This document shows, piece by piece, positions 1-5,445 of a stretch of DNA of 6,977 nucleotides; the stretch's first letter is position 1, and every line of letters begins with the position of its first letter. The notes below the pieces were generated by a model, which worked only from the letters and a program-made list of their open reading frames with translations, made no database searches and was not told where the DNA came from. The position numbers were made by a program, and so were the translations under genes. The stretch is from CAYUNA01 sp047629355 (GTDB lineage: Bacteria; Bacteroidota; Bacteroidia; Chitinophagales; Saprospiraceae), in assembly GCA_047629355.1 (NCBI GenBank), contig JBLHWU010000292.1, positions 1-6,977 of the forward strand, given 5' to 3'.

Positions 1-75
1 GCTCCGCACCATTCGTTCATCCAGGTAAGAACACCCTCTTTCCATCGAATCCAGCTACATCTACTAACTAAAGGT
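1..75 (-). other. Unassigned sequence downstream of the IS110 remnant, running off the window
   Basis: Beyond the transposase remnant the minus strand has an open frame starting at an ATG at 83-81 and leaving the window at base 1 (27 codons, MNKPLVSRCSWIRWKEG and onward, ending NEWCG). It does not resemble the missing part of an IS110 transposase, so the element is cut here. The last visible bases (TGCGGAGC on the minus strand) are compatible with sequence just before domain V of a group II intron, but too little is in view to claim this. A gene is not asserted. Confidence 0.2.
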
Positions 76-351
76 TTATTCATTCGTTGCCTTCGGGCTT
101 CGGTAATTAGCCCCAAAATCAACTAATACGTTCTTTAAAAAATGGGTGTAAACGCCTGTGTGTTCCATCGCAAAAAGGAACTGGTTCAAGCTACAAGAAA
201 ATCGTTTTTTTAGCTCAGCGACAAGTTGCTTAATCGCTTTGGCAGTATTGGGAATTTTCTTGTAAAAAAGGATTTGACCGCCTTGGGCTACACTACAATA
301 TAAAGTAGCCTTTGACACGTCAATTCCAACAAAATACGTAACTTACATCAT
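76..351 (-). pseudogene. IS110-family transposase, N-terminal remnant
   Basis: The frame reads VTYFVGIDVSKATLYCSV, then a stretch ending AMEHTGVYTHFLKN. This is the start of the DEDD (RuvC-like) catalytic domain of IS110-family transposases, which work with a structured non-coding RNA to move the element. The first catalytic Asp (GID) and the Glu (AMEHTG) are present. The later DxxD pair and the C-terminal Tnp_20 domain with the catalytic Ser are missing, because the protein ends about 90 residues in, where such enzymes run to 300-400. The natural start is also broken: ATG ATG at 351-346 is followed at once by TAA (345-343) in the same frame. One change (AAA to TAA) would explain this, restoring MMKVTYFVGIDVSK. 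GTG at 318 is the only other start and would remove the first Asp. Both ends are therefore damaged and the gene is almost certainly dead. The family is clear; the nonsense reading depends on base accuracy at 345. Confidence 0.85.
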
Positions 352-379
352 GTTTAAATTTTAATGAACAATGGTTGCC

Positions 380-573
380 ATTAAACACATCGAATCTCTA
401 ATACTAGGCTTCAAAGCCTTAATTTCTATCTGATGCCTTGTTTAATTTTCCAGTAGAGGATAGAATCAACTTTTAGGTTTCAAAACCTGATGTTTGATAA
501 CTTATTCGCCTCTACTGGAAGGCAACTTTTATCGACCGAAAAATACATATTTTTAGTCATTTTGATAAAAGTT
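380..573 (-). ncRNA. Candidate IS110 bridge RNA (three-stem-loop leader of the transposase)
   Basis: Read on the minus strand, this non-coding stretch begins just before the transposase start and forms three consecutive hairpins. The 5' hairpin pairs 564-573 with 524-533 (10 bp) and continues inward (GAC/GTC, then AAAAATA/TATTTTT). The second has a perfect 12-bp outer stem (509-520 with 448-459, TTCCAGTAGAGG), unpaired strands of 20 and 15 nt, and an apical stem AGGTTT/AAACCT at 475-488. The third has an 8-bp outer stem (439-446 with 380-387, ATTAAACA), unpaired strands of 19 and 18 nt, and an apical stem AGGCTT/AAGCCT at 406-419. IS110 elements are known to encode, upstream of the transposase, a bridge RNA of roughly this length with a 5' stem-loop, a target-binding loop and a donor-binding loop. 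Position, strand, order and internal-loop shape all fit. The folds are by eye, no promoter was recognised, and expression is unproven. Confidence 0.5.
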
Positions 574-631
574 ATACATTAAAATTTGTATTATTTGGGG
601 ACTTATACAGATAGTGCAAAACTAAGAGATG

Positions 632-742
632 TTTTAAGTTTATAACTTAAAACGAATATCTTTACGTCTTTGATGTGCTTTGATGCGTATTGAATTACGT
701 CAAAGACGTAAAGTATATAGATTTTAAGTTATAAACTTAAAA
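632..742. repeat. Nested palindrome (large inverted repeat)
   Basis: Two 21-bp arms at 632-652 and 722-742 are exact reverse complements. Each arm is itself a palindrome: TTTTAAGTT, three bases, AACTTAAAA. Inside them a second exact pair, TTTACGTCTTTGA (661-673) and TCAAAGACGTAAA (700-712), closes a 26-base centre at 674-699. The DNA could form one long hairpin or two small ones. No ORF crosses it. It lies just outside the likely left end of the IS110 remnant, so it could be the palindromic target such elements often choose, or an unrelated repeat. Confidence 0.8.
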
Positions 743-751
743 TATCAGCGA

Positions 752-766
752 CAGGGCTGGCGCGAG
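752..766 (+). repeat. Left arm of a GC-rich 15-bp inverted repeat
   Basis: CAGGGCTGGCGCGAG here is the exact reverse complement of 1954-1968. The preceding bases also match loosely (CGACAGGG here, CGACACAGGG in the other arm read on the minus strand). It is GC-rich in an AT-rich neighbourhood. The two arms bracket about 1.2 kb that contains only minus-strand small or hypothetical genes. They may be ends of a mobile segment or two copies of a dispersed repeat. Confidence 0.7.
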
Positions 767-797
767 GCAAATTTTTAAAATAGTAGGAAGAAAACAC

Positions 798-908
798 TTA
801 AAACATCATGGGTTTGTCCCCACTTCGTAAGCGGTCAACAGCTAATTGTTCTTCTTGACTCAAATCTGAGTACCGAGTAACCTCCCTTCTCTTTTTGCGT
901 ATTGTCAT
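798..908 (-). CDS. Hypothetical 36-residue basic protein
   Basis: An ATG-started ORF encodes a short charged protein, MTIRKKRREVTRYSDLSQEE, then QLAVDRLRSGDKPMMF. I do not recognise it. The Arg/Lys-rich start and the acidic, helix-like middle resemble a small nucleic-acid-associated or regulatory protein, but that is a guess. The frame stays open upstream of the ATG to 989, just after a TAA at 992-990. That extension has a Cys cluster (CRDCSSNC) but no ATG, GTG or TTG, so it could be the tail of a decayed larger gene. It lies about 110 bases downstream of the lipoprotein gene on the same strand and may share its transcript. Confidence 0.35.
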   Translation of the reverse strand: MTIRKKRREVTRYSDLSQEEQLAVDRLRSGDKPMMF

Positions 909-1016
909 TTTTTCTGCGTTTTGTGCAAATATCCTTTTTTTTACGGATTTTGCTTTGACACAGTTAGATGAACAGTCTCTGCATTTTATTTATGATTTAA
1001 TTTTTGTACTTAAAAG

Positions 1017-1712
1017 TTATCGAACTTTAGTTGAATACCTGTCATTTGAAAATTTCTTTGATAACATGTAGTTAATATTAGTAATACTACAATCTTCACT
1101 AGCTTTTCTTAAAGCTGTTTTTAAGCAATCTTCAACAGCAGCCTCATTAAAGTCTGCTATTTCAAGAAAATAAGCGCGAAGAAATATCATTTTTTTACCA
1201 TTTATATCACAATTACCTACTAAACTATTAATATCTACTTCGGAGAAAATGTAGTCCAACGTTCTTTTATCCTTACTGGTACTATTGATTAATATAACAT
1301 AAAAAGGATAATTCCTCCAGTCTCTACTAATTCCTCCTAATCCTCCTTTATCAAGTCTTACATCGATATTGTTAAGCAAAAACGTAAATGCGTCTTCAGT
1401 AGGAATTTTATCAATTAATTGTCCTAGTTCGTTCGCTTGATAAAAAGTAAGATATTGATTGCCTTCTAAATATTTGGACAAAATATGCAAAAGACTATCA
1501 GAATTAAACTTATTTGTTTTTAGCTTATCCTTAGAATTTTGTATTAAAAATCTCTCTTCTTCTGTCAAAGTTTCCCATGTCTTTCTGTAAAGTAATTTAG
1601 GTGGTGGTGGTGGTGGTGGAATGTTATCTGGCTCTATTTGTCTAGTAATTTTACAAGAACAGAAGAAAACGAATATAAGAATTATAAAAAAAATTGATTT
1701 TAGCTTTTTAAT
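1017..1712 (-). CDS. Hypothetical lipoprotein with poly-proline linker and an ATT start
   Basis: From an ATT at 1712 the frame encodes 231 residues. It opens with a typical lipoprotein signal: KKLKS, then a hydrophobic run of about 12 residues ending FFCSC, with Cys20 (or Cys18) as the lipidation site. A linker follows with seven consecutive prolines (residues 32-38, codons CCA x6 and CCT), then a mostly helical, charged domain of about 190 residues ending SNDRYSTKVR. I recognise no domain. The product should be anchored in the envelope with the proline stretch as spacer. There is no ATG, GTG or TTG between the upstream stop and a TTG at 1568, and starting there would remove signal and linker. 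The ATT overlaps the stop of the broken upstream gene (AATTAA), as in translational coupling. Either ATT is the true start or an ATG was lost. Function is unknown; the coding assignment is well supported. Confidence 0.75.
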   Translation of the reverse strand: MKKLKSIFFIILIFVFFCSCKITRQIEPDNIPPPPPPPKLLYRKTWETLTEEERFLIQNSKDKLKTNKFNSDSLLHILSKYLEGNQYLTFYQANELGQLIDKIPTEDAFTFLLNNIDVRLDKGGLGGISRDWRNYPFYVILINSTSKDKRTLDYIFSEVDINSLVGNCDINGKKMIFLRAYFLEIADFNEAAVEDCLKTALRKASEDCSITNINYMLSKKFSNDRYSTKVR

Positions 1713-1995
1713 TTAAAGGTGGCATCTGTGCATTATAAACTGTAAAATAAAGTATGGTATTAGGTATAAACGGTATTGTTCCATCGGTAATTGTTAGCTG
1801 CATTTGATTAGGCAAATTTATCATCCATTCACCACTCGAAGATGGCTCGCTTTCAGCGACAATGCTTGTCACTGATTGATTATTATATAAAAACCAACTA
1901 GTAACAGTGGCACGAACCCTGATGTCCGAAGTCTCCCCCTTCCAGAATCAACGCTCGCGCCAGCCCTGTGTCGATGGTTGAAGTTTCCTAACCAT
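1708..1995 (-). pseudogene. Broken hypothetical gene preceding the lipoprotein
   Basis: The minus strand from an ATG at 1995 reads MVRKLQPSTQGWRER, then a TGA (1950-1948). It continues in the same frame for 79 codons with protein-like composition: GETSDIRVRATVTSWFLYNN, later SSGEWMINLPNQ, TITDGTIPFIPNTILYFT and the end NAQMPPLN. The tail alternates in a beta-strand manner and resembles the end of a secreted or surface domain; I do not recognise the family. The TAA stop (1710-1708) overlaps the ATT start of the next gene, so the two probably formed an operon. The 5' part coincides with the GC-rich repeat arm at 1954-1968, so the original N-terminus may have been replaced by repeat sequence. 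An internal start at GTG or ATG is possible but would give only a fragment. Confidence 0.45.
1954..1968 (-). repeat. Right arm of a GC-rich 15-bp inverted repeat
   Basis: CTCGCGCCAGCCCTG is the exact reverse complement of 752-766. It sits in a locally GC-rich patch (about 1920-2005) that contrasts with the surrounding AT-rich DNA. That suggests this arm belongs to a longer dispersed repeat which only partly matches the left arm. Confidence 0.7.
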
Positions 1996-2003
1996 AGCCG
2001 CGG

Positions 2004-2026
2004 ATGTCGAATTTCTCCAGAAATTC
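2004..2026. repeat. Short palindrome, possible relative of the GATGTCGAA hairpin family
   Basis: GATGTCGAATTTCT, CC, AGAAATTC contains a perfect 8-bp stem with a two-base centre (2009-2026). It shares the leading GATGTCGAA and AT-rich stem with the hairpins at 2548, 5178 and 6810. It lies between the divergent minus-strand island and the plus-strand small genes. The relation to the longer repeats is suggestive only. Confidence 0.35.
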
Positions 2027-2119
2027 AATTTGCCTAATTCCCAAATTATCCATAACTTTACTTTAAATGATTTCTTTTGAGAAAGCTACTCGTATTTTAG
2101 AAACAAAATAGAAAACACA

Positions 2120-2305
2120 ATGACTAATCGAGAAGCAGAATTTTTTCTACAAAATGCTATGCAAACTTTGGAATTAATTCATCAAAATAGAGAAGAATTT
2201 GAAGAAATTGAGGGTAAAAGTGGTGTGCAAGAACGAATTGACAATGTATTAGATAAAATCAACTATTACCGAACCATTATCAACAACAATAAAGATGAAA
2301 ACTAA
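2120..2305 (+). CDS. Hypothetical 61-residue acidic helical protein
   Basis: A 61-residue ORF starts at ATG: MTNREAEFFLQNAMQTLELI, continues with Glu/Gln-rich helix (FEEIEGKSGVQERIDNVLDK) and ends NNKDEN. It has no signal peptide or membrane segment, so it should be cytoplasmic; the heptad-like pattern suggests one or two amphipathic helices. I do not recognise a family. Its last 11 bases overlap the next gene, the usual sign of a coupled two-gene unit, which supports both being real. No Shine-Dalgarno sequence is seen, normal for Bacteroidota. Confidence 0.6.
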   Translation: MTNREAEFFLQNAMQTLELIHQNREEFEEIEGKSGVQERIDNVLDKINYYRTIINNNKDEN

Positions 2306-2483
2306 AGAAAAATTAGGTACAGCAACAGTAAAAGCTATATTAGCTAAACTATCTGAAGGCATCGACCCTGTTATTAACAACCTAGACCTCTCTAAGCTGG
2401 ACGCGGTAGAAAAACAGAATTTATTGGTCAGATTGGAAGACTTGGAAGCGAAGGCTTTGGAGGTACGACGGGCCTTTGATTGA
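2295..2483 (+). CDS. Hypothetical 62-residue helical protein
   Basis: It starts at an ATG inside the end of the preceding gene (MKTKEKLGTATVKAILAKLS) and ends LEAKALEVRRAFD. The middle, IDPVINNLDLSKLDAVEKQN, then LLVRLEDLEAKA, is Leu-rich and amphipathic, consistent with a small helical bundle or a partner-binding helix. No catalytic motif, signal peptide or membrane segment is visible. The 11-base overlap and similar size suggest the two products are made together and could form a complex, with no direct evidence. Next downstream is a repeat hairpin (2548-2588), then a convergent gene. Confidence 0.6.
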   Translation: MKTKEKLGTATVKAILAKLSEGIDPVINNLDLSKLDAVEKQNLLVRLEDLEAKALEVRRAFD

Positions 2484-2547
2484 GTTAGGTTGACATTTCC
2501 AACATCAACAATCAACAATGGATTGGCACAGAATAAATTTAATGTCC

Positions 2548-2588
2548 CGATGTCACACATCTGCGATGTCGAAATTTAAAAATTTTCG
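2548..2588 (+). repeat. GATGTCGAAAATTT hairpin repeat, copy 1
   Basis: CGATGTCACACATCTGCGAT, then GTCGAAATTTAAAAATTTTCG, matches 6812-6853 almost base for base, lacking a single A in the left stem. Its stem (GTCGAAA with TTTTCGGC, one G-T pair) would form in RNA from either strand. It lies between the convergent genes ending at 2483 and 2684, so it may act as a bidirectional terminator, though no long T-tract follows on the plus strand. Confidence 0.65.
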
Positions 2589-2683
2589 GCTTTTATGCAC
2601 ACCGTACTATACCGCGACAATAAAGAACCGAGCGATTTATTTAGCCATATTCTACAAAAATCAACACCATTCTAACCAAGCAG

Positions 2684-3508
2684 CTACCGCCGCCGATACC
2701 CCTTCGGTCTTCGATTGAATTCCACCGCAACACTAAAAATCATCCGTCGAATCCAAACATCGTAGTCGGCAATCACTTCACCGCCAGCAAAATCAATAAA
2801 TCGTTGTTGTCCTGACGCTTTTTGCAAATGATAGCCCAGTGATAAAATCCATCGGCTGTTTTTTCTGGAACTAAACTGAAAACCCCCACCTGCTTGAAAT
2901 TGAAAGCCACCAGTATTCCTGGTTTGGGTATTATCTTCAGGGTTTTCTTCCAACTGACCATCTGTAAAAGCACCACCGATACGGGCATAAAGGAAAGGTC
3001 GTCTTTTTCGTTCTGTGAGATGATAGCGACCGTACAAAAACAAGGAAGTCATCTGTGTTTCTACCCTAAATCCTGCAATTTCTGCTTCGTTAAATTCAAA
3101 TCCAAAGCCACCCGCTGCCGACCATCTCGAATTGACATGCCAACCAAATAAAAAAGGAAGGTGCGAACTGATTCTGGCTTCTTCTTCTTCTTGTCCAAAA
3201 GATTCCGCATTAAAACCGAATCCGGTTTGAAAAAATAAACCTCGTGTTGGATTGTATCTTCCATCGGAAAAAACCTTGATGTTCTTCGCTGCCAAAAATC
3301 GTTTTATAGTTGGAGCAAAAATCTGAACGTCGTTCCCATCCATTAAATGCACTTGCAAGGTATCTGTTTCCTTGTTCAAAACTTCCCCGATGTAAACCGA
3401 TCCGTTTTTCATGTAAAAAATGGAATTGTTTTGTTGAGCGGTTAAGGAGAAAACAACCCAAAGCAGTGCAAAGCTGAGTACAACTAATAATTTGAAAAGT
3501 TTATTCAT
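2684..3508 (-). CDS. Outer-membrane beta-barrel protein with N-terminal KNGS-type domain
   Basis: The protein has 274 residues. Residues 1-24 are a signal peptide (MNKLFK, a long hydrophobic run, cleavage near LTA/QQ). Residues about 29-72 form a small beta domain (SIFYMKNGSVYIGEVLNKET, then DTLQVHLMDG), of a kind often found at the N-terminus of Bacteroidota envelope proteins. From about residue 88 onward come alternating strands with aromatic girdle residues (GLFFQTGFGFN, SLFLYGRYHL, RPFLYARIGGAF, GGFQFQAGGGFQF, WILSLGYHLQ, MIFSVAVEF), typical of an 8-10 strand outer-membrane barrel. The last strand is followed by a basic tail, NRRPKGYRRR, whereas such barrels usually end on an aromatic residue; the stop may have shifted. 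The start is the only ATG giving a full signal peptide. Transported molecule, if any, is unknown. It is transcribed towards the two small plus-strand genes. Confidence 0.8.
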   Translation of the reverse strand: MNKLFKLLVVLSFALLWVVFSLTAQQNNSIFYMKNGSVYIGEVLNKETDTLQVHLMDGNDVQIFAPTIKRFLAAKNIKVFSDGRYNPTRGLFFQTGFGFNAESFGQEEEEARISSHLPFLFGWHVNSRWSAAGGFGFEFNEAEIAGFRVETQMTSLFLYGRYHLTERKRRPFLYARIGGAFTDGQLEENPEDNTQTRNTGGFQFQAGGGFQFSSRKNSRWILSLGYHLQKASGQQRFIDFAGGEVIADYDVWIRRMIFSVAVEFNRRPKGYRRR

Positions 3509-3587
3509 TGAGGGGAGTAATTATGGAGATACGTTTTTAAGAAAATTTGAATGCATTTTCCAAAAAGGATTTAGGTTTGATAAAATT

Positions 3588-3762
3588 ATAAGTTTTTTTG
3601 ACGAAAGCCGTGGAATGACCGTTTCATAGAAAATTAAGGAGGTCGAAAATTGCAAATTTTCGACCTCCAATAAAAACAGTGCGCGTTGCCTGCGGCAACG
3701 CGAGTGGGAGTTTGAGGGTGAAGAATGGTTTTTGCAAACCATTCTTCACCCTCAAACTCCCT
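3588..3762 (+). repeat. Composite three-hairpin repeat, copy A
   Basis: On the plus strand it holds hairpin 1 (3638-3668, 14-bp stem GGAGGTCGAAAATT, loop GCA), linker AATAAAAACAG, hairpin 2 (3682-3702, 9-bp stem CGCGTTGCC, loop TGC) and hairpin 3 (3706-3761, perfect 26-bp stem, loop TTGC). The reverse complement of copy B (5275-5445) has the same order and linker, and similarity continues about 45 bases left of hairpin 1 (TTTGAC, CCGTGGAAT). Hairpin 3 lies 11 bases past the stop of the LVIVD lipoprotein gene and could end its transcript. Confidence 0.85.
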
Positions 3763-3772
3763 AAAGTCTTTT

Positions 3773-5032
3773 TTAGTAGCTAATCTTACTCGTCAAATCA
3801 AAATCCAACCCATCCAATGCGTACTGTTCTAAACCACCAGTCCCTGCAATTAAGATAAAATCTGTGCGGCTTGGGTGCGCCAAAATATCATACGCTTCAA
3901 TCTCATCGTTATGCGCTACTTGCTGCAAATCCAATGGATTAGTCGCATCAAAAATAGTCAATCCATTGGCGCCTTCGCCAACGAAAAGATAATTGCCAAT
4001 TTTTGCCATTCCATAAGGGCTACTCATTGGGATTTCTGCTGCTTGTTGTGGATTTTGCAGGTTTTCGATGTTCAAAACAATCAAACTATTGACATCGCCA
4101 GGGCATTCAGAAAAATCACCTGTGCGCAAACTAACATAAGCGGCACCATCGGCTGGCAAGACAGGGTCACAAGAAGTTGCATGACTGAAGAAATATTGTT
4201 GAGTCGGTGCTTCGGGATTGCTGATATCGTATATTTCCATCGAAGCGCGAGAACCGATAAACAATTTATTTTCGTAAGGAAAAATCGTTTCCATTTCTTC
4301 GCCGATATTCGCTTGTTGAGCAACTACCGCAAAATCTGCATCATCTTTAATGATGTTCAAATCGCTGCGCCCCAGCAAATAAACGTGGCCATTATAATGG
4401 GTCACCCGATTGACAGTGCCACTTTGTGCGCTGCTATTGCCCGCGAAAGAAGCAGGAACGGCAGAACGCGGGATAACTCGCTGTGCAAAATCGACGTAAA
4501 CGAAGTTACCCGTCATAATTTCATTATACAAATCGCTATTTTGGGTTACCTCCTCGGTTATTTCCTCAAAGCTGAATCCCAAAAGCGTTTCGCCTTTATT
4601 GTTTTTCATTTCCTCCGTAAAGACAAATTCTGCCCGATTGACCAAAGTGACATTCATAGGGTTAGAAATATCCAATTTCACCACATCATAGTAGCTTTCT
4701 GCATACAAGAAATCACCTTTCACAAAATACTCCCGATTACCTTGAATATTGATGAAATTGACCGTCTGTGGATTGGCTTCATCCGAATTATCAATCACAT
4801 GTACCCCTTGTTCTTCTTCTCCCAACAAAATTAAATCTTCGGCGATATAAATTTTTCCAGGATTATCTATTTCCCGCACACTTGAATTAACGGCTTGGGA
4901 ACGAACGTCGTCCAAATCGCCATAAATAGCAGTGGCTTTATTGTAGGTGACTTGCAGTTTACCTGTATCTTTGGTACAGGCTGCAAATAAAATGGGTAAA
5001 CATAACAAGGTAAAAAGGTGATTTTTTTTCAT
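3773..5032 (-). CDS. LVIVD-repeat beta-propeller lipoprotein
   Basis: Starting at the ATG at 5032 the product has 419 residues; an in-frame TTG two codons earlier is ignored because the ATG gives a normal signal (MKKNHLFTLLCLPILFAAC). The lipobox FAAC puts the lipidated Cys at residue 19, so the protein is an envelope lipoprotein. The rest is a propeller of LVIVD-type repeats, recognised by hydrophobic-D-x-S/T-NP motifs: GVHVIDNSDEANP (about 76-88), VVKLDISNP (117-125), MEIYDISNPEAP (265-276), LIVLNIENLQNP (317-328) and LTIFDATNPLDL (358-369). Such proteins are common on Bacteroidota cell surfaces and are thought to bind other molecules rather than catalyse; the ligand is unknown. Two Cys (about 288, 310) could pair. 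The gene stands alone, flanked by inverted copies of the composite repeat, and is divergent from the VCBS gene. A long antisense frame covers most of it and is discounted. Confidence 0.85.
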   Translation of the reverse strand: MKKNHLFTLLCLPILFAACTKDTGKLQVTYNKATAIYGDLDDVRSQAVNSSVREIDNPGKIYIAEDLILLGEEEQGVHVIDNSDEANPQTVNFINIQGNREYFVKGDFLYAESYYDVVKLDISNPMNVTLVNRAEFVFTEEMKNNKGETLLGFSFEEITEEVTQNSDLYNEIMTGNFVYVDFAQRVIPRSAVPASFAGNSSAQSGTVNRVTHYNGHVYLLGRSDLNIIKDDADFAVVAQQANIGEEMETIFPYENKLFIGSRASMEIYDISNPEAPTQQYFFSHATSCDPVLPADGAAYVSLRTGDFSECPGDVNSLIVLNIENLQNPQQAAEIPMSSPYGMAKIGNYLFVGEGANGLTIFDATNPLDLQQVAHNDEIEAYDILAHPSRTDFILIAGTGGLEQYALDGLDFDLTSKISY

Positions 5033-5177
5033 GGTCAACTGATTTTAAATGGTTGAAGAATAGAGATTCTTTGGTTTTAAAACTGAAAAAATGGGGGTTT
5101 ATTTTGTTTTAACAGGAAAAAGGACGGTGTCCCCTAAAAGATTGAAGAGGTTTTTATCTTCTGAGATTAAATTAAAC

Positions 5178-5233
5178 CGATGTCGAATATCTATTTTGCG
5201 GTGCGGTGTCGAAAATTTTTAAACTTTCGGCAT
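5178..5233 (+). repeat. GATGTCGAAAATTT hairpin repeat, diverged copy 2
   Basis: CGATGTC, a variable middle carrying about 10 extra bases, then GCGGTGTCGAAAATTT and AAACTTTCGGCAT match the plan of copies at 2548 and 6812. Several stem positions pair as G-T, so an RNA hairpin survives while a DNA cruciform would be weaker. It lies in the divergent space between the LVIVD lipoprotein gene and the VCBS gene, so it is not simply a terminator. No clear Bacteroidota promoter (TTTG, then TAnnTTTG) was found between 5039 and 5275. Confidence 0.5.
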
Positions 5234-5274
5234 AGTTCTACAGGAAGACTTTTAAATTCGGTGCAAAAAACAAA

Positions 5275-5445
5275 GGGAGTTTGAGGGACAAAAACGGTTT
5301 TGCAAAAACCGTTTTTGTCCCTCAATTCCCCCCGCGTTGCAGTAGGCAACGCGCCCTGTTTTTATTGGAGGTCGAAAATTTTCAATTTTCGACCTCCTTC
5401 AATTTTAAGAAATCTTTTATTCCACGGGATTTGTCAAAGAACCAA
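5275..5445 (-). repeat. Composite three-hairpin repeat, copy B (inverted relative to copy A)
   Basis: Along the plus strand: hairpin 3 (5275-5331, inner stem TTGAGGGACAAAAACGG with its complement), hairpin 2 (5333-5353, CGCGTTGC, loop AGTAG), linker CTGTTTTTATT and hairpin 1 (5367-5397, 14-bp stem GGAGGTCGAAAATT, loop TTC). It is the reverse complement of the plan of copy A. Hairpin 1 stems are identical in the two copies and only the loop differs. Hairpin 3 differs in the middle of both arms with pairing kept. It ends about 65 bases before the VCBS gene start. It probably belongs to a REP- or MITE-like dispersed family. Confidence 0.85.

Noticed and set aside
1566..1568. TTG as the start of the poly-proline lipoprotein gene
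   Set aside because: It would discard an in-frame signal peptide, lipobox and linker that are clearly coding.
1600..1621. GGT repeat as a phase-variable microsatellite
   Set aside because: It is a codon-repeat poly-proline tract; changes by whole units keep the frame, and seven units is not long enough to argue for switching.
2249..2560. 103-codon minus-strand ORF
   Set aside because: Antisense to the overlapping pair of small genes and running into a repeat; low-complexity Ser/Asn composition.
3521..3742. 73-codon minus-strand ORF containing RQRALFLLEVEN
   Set aside because: It is a translation of composite repeat copy A. The same peptide appears in copy B only because the DNA repeat is shared.
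3875..4834. 319-codon plus-strand ORF
   Set aside because: It lies wholly antisense to the LVIVD lipoprotein gene, has a composition rich in Ile, His, Arg and Cys with no domain or signal, and the opposite strand has clear repeats and a lipobox.
5030..5038. TTG start two codons before the LVIVD lipoprotein ATG
   Set aside because: The ATG directly before AAA AAA AAT gives a standard lipoprotein signal, so the TTG is not needed.
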